Assembly: GCF_030815985.1 (NCBI RefSeq) | Contig: NZ_JAUSXM010000001.1 | Span: forward strand, 2,542,001-2,606,000 | DNA: 64,000 bases | DNA from: Paenibacillus sp. W2I17 | GTDB taxonomy: Bacteria; Bacillota; Bacilli; Paenibacillales; Paenibacillaceae | Direction: 5' to 3' | Part shown: positions 9,801-16,044 of the stretch, one piece after another | How the letters are laid out: every line of letters begins with the position of its first letter | Numbering within the stretch: position 1 is the stretch's first letter | Position numbers and translations under genes: made by a program | The notes under the pieces: model-generated | Told to the model about the DNA's origin: nothing | Databases searched by the model: none | What the model saw: only the letters and a program-made list of their open reading frames with translations

Positions 9801-9879
9801 TTAAGCCAACATGTGTATCATCATAGCGTCTCCACCCTGATTCGGGTGCAACTAATTGATCTCCTAATACTGCCATCAT
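6820..9879 (-). CDS. Large tail adhesin: four galactose-binding-like domains, fibre domain, F5/8C-like domain
   Basis: 1019 residues; start is one of two adjacent ATGs after AAGGAGGTGTA. Four tandem copies of the galactose-binding-like module fill residues 1 to about 580. Each has a W(R/K)RYD or WRRFDD opening, an FxG(T/S/D)KLR(L/F/I)I core and an IDAIDID or similar closing strand. Residues about 585-770 match most of the 228-residue product of the next upstream gene (NEWDKYI, DNNVWNW, SW, VRRGG, GYRPLVELE). Residues about 790-945 are F5/8C-like (AYQAFNGIQDERYG, PKTWIFEGSNDGVSWVVLD), and the end is the shared docking-like module (FINDGMDD, LGSGKLFKERID). The multiplication of sugar-binding-type modules suggests avidity for a surface glycan. 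Confidence 0.75.
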   Translation of the reverse strand: MMAVLGDQLVAPESGWRRYDDTHVGLKYTGTWTTPSPSNTVYYGGSIRVTSRAVDNNYVTFSFFGTKLRIISDFYSDRHSDNSITIDGVTEMYSAFRAVGSPNLQQSIVYEKTGLPLAVHTVTIATGHNRINFTLDAIDIDETGYLYGHALTSPETGWRRFDDTHDAFAYLGANWIAYTGANQGIYNNSHHYTSQGKGDTEIRFKFYGTKFRLISSIGPAFANDISVVIDGVTEKFNPRMPTTADERQKVTYEKTNLPLGIHEVNLISGTNGDWRLDIDAVDIDDNGYLVARVGQQLTTPEPEWKRYDTDNYALYLGTDWKTVTNSTGRVFEGGSVRYSNVIGNYIKFSFTGDKLRLIAEYGSAYDTNVEVSIDGVIKYIDLTTSSSSIQYQPQRIAFEQLGLTDGVHEVIVKKVSGTGNFHIDAIDINVTGRMVRLIGTQLTTPDEGWRRYDNLDPQFIINGKWTTFSNASLWKGSSIYFNSTLTDGEIRFRFFGSKLRFIGYGDPNYNMSIRITINGQSETFSSTSSANVSQMLCYEKTNLIEGYHDVVIDCNGSSSYWHFDAIDIDSTGRLFHPDEVTSVGELEVGKRIRCNYVATSGAVGSFGRLGKETSDFISSIGSATPNGDFYFIMVEDWNSRKRLIADRNIQHSISWNTLSSSGLVFGVPINMDITGYNFISRLLTGGISSTDKENEWDKYIVNSTLNGSIVAGDNNVWNWDVRYSWTSTTNPGASANRVRRGGTSANAWLTSDTTITTNGYRPLVELETLPMFKSFVKHDGAYKKYAPKVFIESNDNAIPVITSNTSPSGIASASSINSASFDAYQAFNGIQDERYGWASLTPISWLQYQFPTKKIIYKYSLAMRTNVTYYATGEPPKTWIFEGSNDGVSWVVLDTQTNNATLARGSVEEYRINNSDAYTYYRVNVSANQGNATITVIAELKMFEKTPKGEVVGWNTISATLPSEDTFINDGMDDLSVFDRKNEVFVQTMTANGSLGSGKLFKERIDLKKYFEITSVSVK

Positions 9880-10565
9880 TACACCTCCTTATATTCAAAT
9901 ACTGGACGAAAACCAATATAGTTTTGTGATGCCGAAGAACCTGTAAAAGCTACACCTCGATTGTCTGACCTTGATTCATATCCACGTACAATTCTTGAAG
10001 TATTAGTTGCACTTAATGATGTTCCAGCATTTGTAGTCCATGTGCCAATAGCTGGAGATTCTTTAGTCCAAGAAAAAACATTTAGATGATGCCAAACATT
10101 ATCGTCATTGGGCTTTACCTTTCCACCCAAACGACCATTTTTGATATACACATCCCACTCATTAATTGTAGGGAATGCTCCCAATCCTAAGTCCTTCATA
10201 CTCAGTTTTCCATCCTTATCTGCATATCCTACTCCACCAGATATACTACGGACAATTCCTGAGACACCACCAAAGGTTTTAGGCAACCCTTCGATAATCT
10301 TATTTGCATTCATTGAATCCCAAGTGACAGTATGATGTCTAATGCGATCAGAGATTAAAAGACCTTTATCTACTTTAATAGCGTACCAGTAGTAGTTGTT
10401 TAAACTTGTAGTACCAACCAACCCATTTACAGGTATTTCGTTTATTCCTAGAGTGCCATCTATAAATTGCTCTCCAGAAGAATCATATCTCCATACAATA
10501 TAGTCGCCAATCTCCATATCACTTATATTCGATCTCAATACGCCTGTAGTCGCTGGAACTGCCAT
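9879..10565 (-). CDS. Tail fibre protein with C-type-lectin-like end
   Basis: 228 residues, ATG after AAGGGGTGATTTT. The C-terminal half resembles phage receptor-binding domains that end in a GFRP/GYRP motif: NEWDVYI, DDNVWHHLNVFSW, RIVRGYESRSDNRGVAFTG and IGFRPVFEY. A related copy lies inside the 6820-9879 gene. The same closing pattern is seen in C-type-lectin-fold proteins, including targets of diversity-generating retroelements, but no reverse transcriptase or template repeat was seen here. Its stop codon overlaps the start of the next gene, so the two are likely translated together. Function as a receptor-binding protein is inferred. Confidence 0.6.
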   Translation of the reverse strand: MAVPATTGVLRSNISDMEIGDYIVWRYDSSGEQFIDGTLGINEIPVNGLVGTTSLNNYYWYAIKVDKGLLISDRIRHHTVTWDSMNANKIIEGLPKTFGGVSGIVRSISGGVGYADKDGKLSMKDLGLGAFPTINEWDVYIKNGRLGGKVKPNDDNVWHHLNVFSWTKESPAIGTWTTNAGTSLSATNTSRIVRGYESRSDNRGVAFTGSSASQNYIGFRPVFEYKEV

Positions 10566-10569
10566 AAAA

Positions 10570-11142
10570 TCACCCCTTACTCACTCTGATTCTATCTATT
10601 TTCTTAAATTTCGCTTTTTCAACCTTCTGACGTAACACCATGCCTGTTGGAGTGTCAGATGCTTGTTCCATGTTCAATTGATATATTTTCTTTAAGCCTA
10701 GTGAACCAGATTCACTTTCAATAAAGGGATTACTGTATTTATCCTTCTTATTAAAATCGTCTATGTAAAAGTTCGAATATTTCTTTTCTGCAAAAATCTC
10801 AATTTTCACCTTCGCATACTTGGCAGGAGATTTGGACACAGCGCTATTAGCTGAGACTTCCTCATACTCCAACCACTCAAAGCCGTCTTCAGATGTACTC
10901 CAGTAGATCTTGTATGCTGCGCCCCCCGCAACATCTACCTTTGAAGCCACACCTTTAAATGATGCGATCTTATCCTGAATTCGAATCGCGGTGGACTCCC
11001 AAGATCCAGTAGCAGTATAAATTGAATTCCCGTCCGCATCATGACCCAGTTCTCTTAATTTCAACCTCTGATCCTCATATATCGTATCTTTAAAAACACC
11101 TACAGATAGATCTATATCTAGTGCAATTTCTTGAATTGCCAT
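10570..11142 (-). CDS. Tail-tip structural protein, unknown
   Basis: 190 residues, ATG after GGTGGTGAGAAT. I do not recognise a family. A central segment (YWSTSEDGFEWLEYEEV ... KYAKVKIEI) is beta-rich and looks like the strand pattern of a discoidin-like or Dit-like sandwich. The C-terminus (SGSLGLKKIYQ ... VLRQKVEKAKFKKIDRIRVS) vaguely resembles the docking-like ends of the downstream adhesins. It lies five bases from the next gene, within the adhesin block, so a structural or adaptor role is likely. Confidence 0.5.
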   Translation of the reverse strand: MAIQEIALDIDLSVGVFKDTIYEDQRLKLRELGHDADGNSIYTATGSWESTAIRIQDKIASFKGVASKVDVAGGAAYKIYWSTSEDGFEWLEYEEVSANSAVSKSPAKYAKVKIEIFAEKKYSNFYIDDFNKKDKYSNPFIESESGSLGLKKIYQLNMEQASDTPTGMVLRQKVEKAKFKKIDRIRVSKG

Positions 11143-11175
11143 ATTCTCACCACCTATCTCATCTCAAAATCCAGC

Positions 11176-11796
11176 TCAATGAATGTCCCAGTTAATGATC
11201 CCTGCATGATTTGCCTTCAGAGGGGCTATGATTCGATCTATGACAAACCCGTTTTTACGAATTACGAGTTGCCCAGGCAAGTCCAGGTTAGAGGAAATTT
11301 TTATTTGAAAGAATACGGATTCCTTTAAAGGCAGAGAACATACGCATTGAAAATTAATTTGTGCATCATTCAGGTTCATTGTTTTTTTGTAACCAAAGTT
11401 AAAACATTCAATCGTATTTCTGAAAGCCCCTGAATTCCCTTGCCCTGAAAATCCAGCCATATTCGCTTCTGAGGATCCATTTTTGAATTGGATGATGTCA
11501 TTGTATACAAACGTTCTCCCGGTTAAAGGGTACTCCTGCTCCTCACATTCATAAGATATGGAGTAACGATCAGCATTAATGTGAAAGACCCCATTGGCAA
11601 CATTGTAATAAACTTGGGATCCTTGACCCATCAATCCGAATAACACCAACTTCTCTTTGTTGATGTCATAAAAGCGGTGTGGATGTTGTGTCTGAAGATC
11701 ATACTCACTCAGATACGTTCCATCATAATAATCGGCAATCCATATATAAGCTTGAGATACAGGTGAACGAGAGTACTGTTTCTGACCTAAAATCAC
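11176..11796 (-). CDS. Hypothetical tail-cluster protein
   Basis: 206 residues starting at GTG with GAGGAGG upstream. No family recognised. The protein is soluble, rich in aromatic residues and beta-prone (YIWIADYYDGTYLSEYD, INADRYSISYECEE). The end, LPGQLVIRKNGFVIDRIIAPLKANHAGIINWDIH split in shorter strands, could be a small beta domain. It is the first gene after a strong intrinsic terminator at 11818-11847, only 27 bases upstream, so its expression needs read-through. A role in the tail tip is inferred from position only. Confidence 0.45.
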   Translation of the reverse strand: MILGQKQYSRSPVSQAYIWIADYYDGTYLSEYDLQTQHPHRFYDINKEKLVLFGLMGQGSQVYYNVANGVFHINADRYSISYECEEQEYPLTGRTFVYNDIIQFKNGSSEANMAGFSGQGNSGAFRNTIECFNFGYKKTMNLNDAQINFQCVCSLPLKESVFFQIKISSNLDLPGQLVIRKNGFVIDRIIAPLKANHAGIINWDIH

Positions 11797-11817
11797 AGTT
11801 TTTCCTCCTCATAGATA

Positions 11818-11847
11818 AATAAAAAGACAGGCTATAATAGCCTGTCT
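11818..11847 (-). terminator. Terminator after the 180-aa tail gene
   Basis: AGACAGGCTA-TAA-TAGCCTGTCT (11825-11847) is a perfect 10-bp stem followed by a U-rich tail. The next gene begins 22 bases downstream. Confidence 0.85.
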
Positions 11848-11863
11848 GCATCATTAACTTTTC

Positions 11864-12406
11864 TTAAACGTAACGATAGGAGATACGTTTCTTGAACTCT
11901 TGTTTACCACTACGAGCATTCAAGGGTACTTCGCATTGAATAGACAGCGTTACATAGTTACCTGCGGCGTCTTCTTGATTTCCATTATTATTGACTCCCA
12001 AAATCTCTTTTGCTCCCGGTACTAGCGGTGTTGCATAAGGTATTCCTGAATAATCCACCGTGGTTTTGCCCGTAGTTCCAATAGGCTTCGAAAAGTCTTT
12101 GCCTACACGAGAGCTCTCTTCATCCAAGTCGTTCTCCCCAAGTGAGTCCACTTGCACATGAAACCAGTTGTTTTTAACAGCTTCAATATCGTGTTTAACC
12201 GTATCACCAGTGCCCCCGTCCATATCCCGCGTTGTAAAGGTGCAATCCTCCATTTTTGACACATCCGTCGCACCACCTTTGTTGTTCCACACATTAAAAA
12301 TACGAATTTCACTTTTGGTATCTGCATCAATAACACCATAATCAAACGGTGCTACAATCTCCTTGCTATGTGTTGCGTCCATCCATGTAATAATTGGTTG
12401 TGTCAT
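11864..12406 (-). CDS. Hypothetical tail-cluster protein
   Basis: 180 residues. I place the start at the ATG at 12404-12406 because GGAG lies ten bases upstream; a TTG three codons earlier would sit directly on the Shine-Dalgarno sequence. The protein is acidic, beta-prone and has no recognised domain (PIITWMDATHSKEIVAPFDYGVIDADTKSEIRIFNVWNN). The opening resembles small phage structural proteins in which a target strand is framed by conserved W and DYG residues, but I cannot name a family. A perfect 10-bp stem with a long T-tract follows the stop. Confidence 0.5.
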   Translation of the reverse strand: MTQPIITWMDATHSKEIVAPFDYGVIDADTKSEIRIFNVWNNKGGATDVSKMEDCTFTTRDMDGGTGDTVKHDIEAVKNNWFHVQVDSLGENDLDEESSRVGKDFSKPIGTTGKTTVDYSGIPYATPLVPGAKEILGVNNNGNQEDAAGNYVTLSIQCEVPLNARSGKQEFKKRISYRYV

Positions 12407-12425
12407 TATAATCAATCTCCTTTTT

Positions 12426-13580
12426 TTATGTTCTTATGGTTAATTGAATTGTAAGATGTTGAATATCAAGTCCTGCTTTGATAATTTGAATCCGAAATAC
12501 ATCCCCTGCCGAAACTTGTTTGTTACTAAACTTTGCCTTTTTATTGTCAACATGAGCTAGTGCATTAAACTCCAATGGAGCGTCCATGATATCCACCCAG
12601 TGGATTAGATCTCTGGATTTCTCAATTCTGATCTCTGTTTCTGTTTCTCCATAGACACCACAAAAACCCTTCACATCCAGGATCTCTCCATGAAATGGGA
12701 AAGGAGCTACAACCCCTATGACTTCCTGAAAGACATAAGACTCTTTGCAGAATACAATTACACGGTCTTGGACTTCCAGTGGAATTTCGTTTAACTTCAA
12801 ATGCTCCGCTACACTCATTAAGCCATCTCTATACGGATTAACTACCTGCAAATTCTGGCCAAATATATCAATTTCAATCCAGTTGTTTCCATCATAACGA
12901 TATCTTTTGCCATCCTTGTAGGTTTGGACCGTCCAGCCTGTCTCAGGAAAAGGATAGGTGTCCCGCAGTTCACGAAGATCCGATACCGGACCTTTATACA
13001 CGAGTCGAGTCGTTTTATAGGCATCTTTGGCTCGATTAGCAGCTTCTAACGCTTCATCTGCTGCCTGGTTGGCATGATCCGTGGCACGCCGGGCTTGCCC
13101 TGTCTGGTCTATGGATTGCTGAATGACTTCTTCTACTCGTTCCATCGCCAGCTGCGTCTCATCCAGCTTACGCTGTGATTCTTCTATAAAATCTTGCAAT
13201 GTTTTGATAACATCCGGATTACGTGTAATCATTGCATAGATTCGTGAAGCAGGATACATAATGAGTCCTCTACCTTTATAGCGACATAGATGAACCCTCC
13301 CTTCTTGAGAAGGGTGAAATTGAATGGTACCCATGCCATAATGAACGAGAAACTCATTCTCTGCCAACTTCTGTTTTTTCTCATATACATGTTGGTCAAT
13401 CTCAACAAAACCACTAATAACAACCTTATCGGTAGATGAAGGGATTTCAAGTAAAGTGATCATGCTATTAATGACAGGTAACGAATCTGTCCGATCCACA
13501 AATGGATCTACAGCATCCCCCTTGCGGGCAATAATTGTGAGGGGATCATTATACTGCATATGTGTATGTAAATTTGACAA
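12426..13580 (-). CDS. BppU-like baseplate/tail-tip adaptor with coiled coil
   Basis: 384 residues starting at TTG after AAAGGAGGTGAACTA. Residues 1-115 look like the N-terminal domain of phage upper baseplate proteins (BppU type): a polar start, RKGD, D-SLPVINSMITLLEI, VVISGFVEI, FLVHYGMGTIQFHP and RGLIMYPASRIY. Residues about 120-195 are a helical coiled coil (IEESQRKLDETQLAMERVEE, then alanine-rich QAADEALEAANRA). Residues about 200-240 hold a short beta module common in tail fibres (WTVQTYKDGKRYRYDGNNW). The rest is a beta domain that could bind a partner fibre. It likely links the distal tail ring to receptor-binding proteins. Confidence 0.6.
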   Translation of the reverse strand: MSNLHTHMQYNDPLTIIARKGDAVDPFVDRTDSLPVINSMITLLEIPSSTDKVVISGFVEIDQHVYEKKQKLAENEFLVHYGMGTIQFHPSQEGRVHLCRYKGRGLIMYPASRIYAMITRNPDVIKTLQDFIEESQRKLDETQLAMERVEEVIQQSIDQTGQARRATDHANQAADEALEAANRAKDAYKTTRLVYKGPVSDLRELRDTYPFPETGWTVQTYKDGKRYRYDGNNWIEIDIFGQNLQVVNPYRDGLMSVAEHLKLNEIPLEVQDRVIVFCKESYVFQEVIGVVAPFPFHGEILDVKGFCGVYGETETEIRIEKSRDLIHWVDIMDAPLEFNALAHVDNKKAKFSNKQVSAGDVFRIQIIKAGLDIQHLTIQLTIRT

Positions 13581-13605
13581 TAGTTCACCTCCTTTCGTTT
13601 AATAC

Positions 13606-14094
13606 TCAGTTTGTATATACATTGCTGCTTCCAGTCGTGATTCGGGCAGAAGTCCCCAATGATGTGGTAACTGTTGAATTGACACTGCCAATGGCTTTAG
13701 CTCCTGCAAATACGGTCGTACTCCCTGATGCAACTCTTCCCTGTCCACTGCCCGATGTAGAGGGTCGTATGTTAATATATCTTGTTGAGCCATTACTCGT
13801 TGGTACAGCAGGACTTGCGGTCCATGTATCTGGAGAAGGGTCGTTCACACAGGTAACTGCCCGTCCGTTCACATACACCGTGGAGTTGGATGCTGTCCCC
13901 GATGAGGTTATGACTGCATTGGTGCTTCCACTGCCACCTGAAGTCCAAATTCCACCGCCCCAGTCCAAGCATGAACCTGTTTCTTCGTCCCTAACTCTAC
14001 AAAAAGGTTCTATCCAATTTTCAATGTCGTATGTAACATGCCCACTTTTACTTGTCTGACTTACACTTGAACCGTTATAAGCTACTCCAGTCAT
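13606..14094 (-). CDS. PAAR-like tail tip protein
   Basis: 162 residues, ATG preceded by GTAGGAGG. From about residue 50 it is rich in Gly, Ser, Thr and Val and shows the PAAR-repeat style pattern: TVYVNGRAVTCVNDPSPDTW, GRVASGSTTVFAGAKAIGSVNS and ARITTGSSNVYTN. PAAR proteins form a sharp cone on spike proteins of contractile systems. Here it lies next to a long tip protein whose end resembles a VgrG/gp5 needle, which supports the reading. The metal-binding His/Cys pattern of classic PAAR proteins is not clear, so the call is by fold-like pattern only. Confidence 0.5.
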   Translation of the reverse strand: MTGVAYNGSSVSQTSKSGHVTYDIENWIEPFCRVRDEETGSCLDWGGGIWTSGGSGSTNAVITSSGTASNSTVYVNGRAVTCVNDPSPDTWTASPAVPTSNGSTRYINIRPSTSGSGQGRVASGSTTVFAGAKAIGSVNSTVTTSLGTSARITTGSSNVYTN

Positions 14095-14102
14095 ATAACC
14101 TC

Positions 14103-14744
14103 CTACTGTAACAACTTGAATTGATATCTGAACTGGATTCGTGCATCTCCACGAACACGCAAAATATTTTTCCCCACAGACAAACTTAGAAATTGATCGT
14201 TAAAATCCTTATATCTGTACGTTACAGGAAGAGAGGATTCTATATGTTGTCTCTCGTTATCCACATACACTTCCTCATCATGCACCAGATTCTTGAAACG
14301 AAACTCTTCAGCATGCCGGGATTGATTGTCAATCTGAAAGTCACCGTTCCCTTGCTTGTGAATCCAAATTTCAGGCTTACAGACCTGATCTCCTTTATTG
14401 AACAGCACAAGAACCGGTTCAAACGAAAAAGTGATTTCTTTCAATTTCGGTGATTTACTCAAGTCATTTGTATCAAACAAGACACGATACATAAAATGGT
14501 GCTGATCGACCGCTGTGTCTTCACTCAGTCCAGGTACAATTCCATCATTAATGCACGTTTCCCAAGAACTCCATTCCATACCATCCATTGAATGTCTCGT
14601 CTGTACGGTAATTCTGGAACTCTCCGAACTAGCTTCACTAACCCAATTCACCCGGCTAAACACGCCTCCCGATTCAATAGGAATCTGAATTGGACGAGAT
14701 ACATAATGACCTTTTTGATGTGTTACTGACAGCCAATTAGCCAT
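14103..14744 (-). CDS. Dit C-terminal-domain-like tail protein
   Basis: 213 residues with a weak GTAGGTG ribosome site. The N-terminal 100 residues form a beta domain (SRPIQIPIESGGVFSRVNW, WSSWETCINDG). The C-terminal part has the strand order of the second domain of siphophage distal tail proteins: KPEIWIHKQGNGDFQIDN, EEFRFKNLVHDEEVYVDNER and LSLSVGKNILRV, ending in a basic strand RIQFRYQF. The neighbour at 15408-16025 carries the Dit N-terminal-like domain, so Dit functions seem divided over two or more genes. It probably helps build the ring at the tail end. Confidence 0.55.
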   Translation of the reverse strand: MANWLSVTHQKGHYVSRPIQIPIESGGVFSRVNWVSEASSESSRITVQTRHSMDGMEWSSWETCINDGIVPGLSEDTAVDQHHFMYRVLFDTNDLSKSPKLKEITFSFEPVLVLFNKGDQVCKPEIWIHKQGNGDFQIDNQSRHAEEFRFKNLVHDEEVYVDNERQHIESSLPVTYRYKDFNDQFLSLSVGKNILRVRGDARIQFRYQFKLLQ

Positions 14745-14752
14745 ATAAACAC

Positions 14753-15388
14753 CTACTCAATCTTCCCAAAAGGTCGAAACCAGGCAGCTGAACCGATTTC
14801 TTTCCATTTTGCGATTCGATGGGTGGACCAGACTGCATTCTTATCATACGTTGTTGTTCCATCAATCGTAGTCCAAGTTGGCTCTTGATCACCGGACTCT
14901 CCTGCCTGGATACATATGTAGTACCTGCCGTTATCTATTGAAGGCAACACCATATCATTTTTCTGATACAGGGTGGTTGAAGCCCACTGACTCGTTGCCC
15001 GAATATCCTGAAATTCGGACCCTTCTGATATTGGGAAAACAGGTTCCCGATAACCGGAGTAACCGGACTGGATGCATTGATACACATGACCATTATCCAC
15101 CGTTGGCACGATGTAATCTCCATTTTTGTAAGAATGCACACTCTCCCATTCGGGAGCAGCTTTACCAGAACGTGTATTTACCCAGCCGTAATAACTGCCA
15201 TATACGCAGTTGGCATTACGTAATGTCGCATTTTGCAGATAGTCTCCGCGGATAGGGATGTCTGTAACAAAGTCATCGGATATCTGGTCCAACTTTTGAA
15301 AGTTTTCACCCAAATCTCGAATGGTGTTCTCAATCTCATCTGTAAACGCTGGTATTTTTAATTGAAGCTTGGATGTATTGGTTGACAT
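14753..15388 (-). CDS. Tail-tip protein with two carbohydrate-binding-like repeats
   Basis: 211 residues, ATG after GGAAGGAGAGAATT. Residues 1-70 look like a tail-fibre assembly part (KIPAFTDEIENTIRDLGENFQKLDQISDDF). Two copies of a short aromatic module follow at about 80-140 and 140-200: YKNGDYIVPTVDNGHVYQC and YQKNDMVLPSIDNGRYYIC, each followed by SG(Y/E)SG(Y/D)(R/Q)EP. This resembles chitin/cellulose-binding CBM5/12-type modules (AW-x-x-Y-x-x-G-D-V). It may bind cell-wall or surface glycan early in adsorption. Confidence 0.6.
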   Translation of the reverse strand: MSTNTSKLQLKIPAFTDEIENTIRDLGENFQKLDQISDDFVTDIPIRGDYLQNATLRNANCVYGSYYGWVNTRSGKAAPEWESVHSYKNGDYIVPTVDNGHVYQCIQSGYSGYREPVFPISEGSEFQDIRATSQWASTTLYQKNDMVLPSIDNGRYYICIQAGESGDQEPTWTTIDGTTTYDKNAVWSTHRIAKWKEIGSAAWFRPFGKIE

Positions 15389-15407
15389 AATTCTCTCCTT
15401 CCCGAAT

Positions 15408-16025
15408 TCAGTTCAGTTCAATCCATGTTGTATATTTGGGGTAATCGCTCCATTTAGGTCGGTTCGTATTTAAGGTGAGATGACCTTCTGAATTCACAAT
15501 CACCGATTTGGAATCTATCCCTGTTTGAAAAGTCGGTTTCCACTCATAGATCCGGTCTTTCCATTCATACGTTCGCGTTGTCATTACCGGGGAGTAGGCA
15601 TACGGTGAATCACACCTGAACGTCAATGTAATGTAACCTTGCCTCAGTCCATTGTGTATCAGTGTTGCTTCATCTACAACGAGTGCATAAAAAATCCTTT
15701 CAGGATTCACCCCTTCCTCGGTAGTAAATGTTAATTCCTGATAATAGTCATGCTGCGTTAACCATCTCGCCACTTCCCTGATCTTGTCTGAGTCCCAACT
15801 CTCTTCAAATGCAAAAGAGACCGAGAATTGTAGCGGTTCAACCTCAGTTCTCATAAAATAAGGTTGATCCCTTCCCTTGATCTTCTCTTCTACAATACTC
15901 CGGGAAGGAGCAAAGTTTTCTTCCAACATACCACTGCTAAGATTGACGTTAATGATGCCAAAATCCACAGATTTTTGGCCTGCATACGAAAAATATAGTG
16001 CATCCCGAATGGTTATCGTAATCAC
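15408..16025 (-). CDS. Distal tail protein (Dit) N-terminal-like domain, start unusual
   Basis: About 203-205 residues. The pattern fits the N-terminal domain of siphophage tail component / Dit proteins: a short strand, FGIINVNLSSGMLEE, IKGRDQPYFMRTEVEPLQFSVSFAFEE, a REVARWLTQHDYYQELTF helix-strand and YITLTFRCDSPYAYSP. The start is odd. AAAGGAGGTGAT, a perfect anti-Shine-Dalgarno match, leads into TTACG-ATA-ACC; the GTG at 16023-16025 overlaps the Shine-Dalgarno itself, and no ATG, GTG or TTG lies at the usual distance. An ATA at 16014-16016 is at the right spacing. The end coordinate given is the GTG. Confidence 0.65.
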   Translation of the reverse strand: MITITIRDALYFSYAGQKSVDFGIINVNLSSGMLEENFAPSRSIVEEKIKGRDQPYFMRTEVEPLQFSVSFAFEESWDSDKIREVARWLTQHDYYQELTFTTEEGVNPERIFYALVVDEATLIHNGLRQGYITLTFRCDSPYAYSPVMTTRTYEWKDRIYEWKPTFQTGIDSKSVIVNSEGHLTLNTNRPKWSDYPKYTTWIELN

Positions 16026-16044
16026 CTCCTTTCCAGATATACTG

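Noticed and set aside
9879..10565. A complete diversity-generating retroelement
   Set aside because: Only lectin-like target-type domains seen; no reverse transcriptase or template repeat in the window.
13562..14059. Plus-strand frame of 165 codons opposite the PAAR-like gene
   Set aside because: Antisense shadow of a gene with strong third-position bias; no ribosome site and no context.
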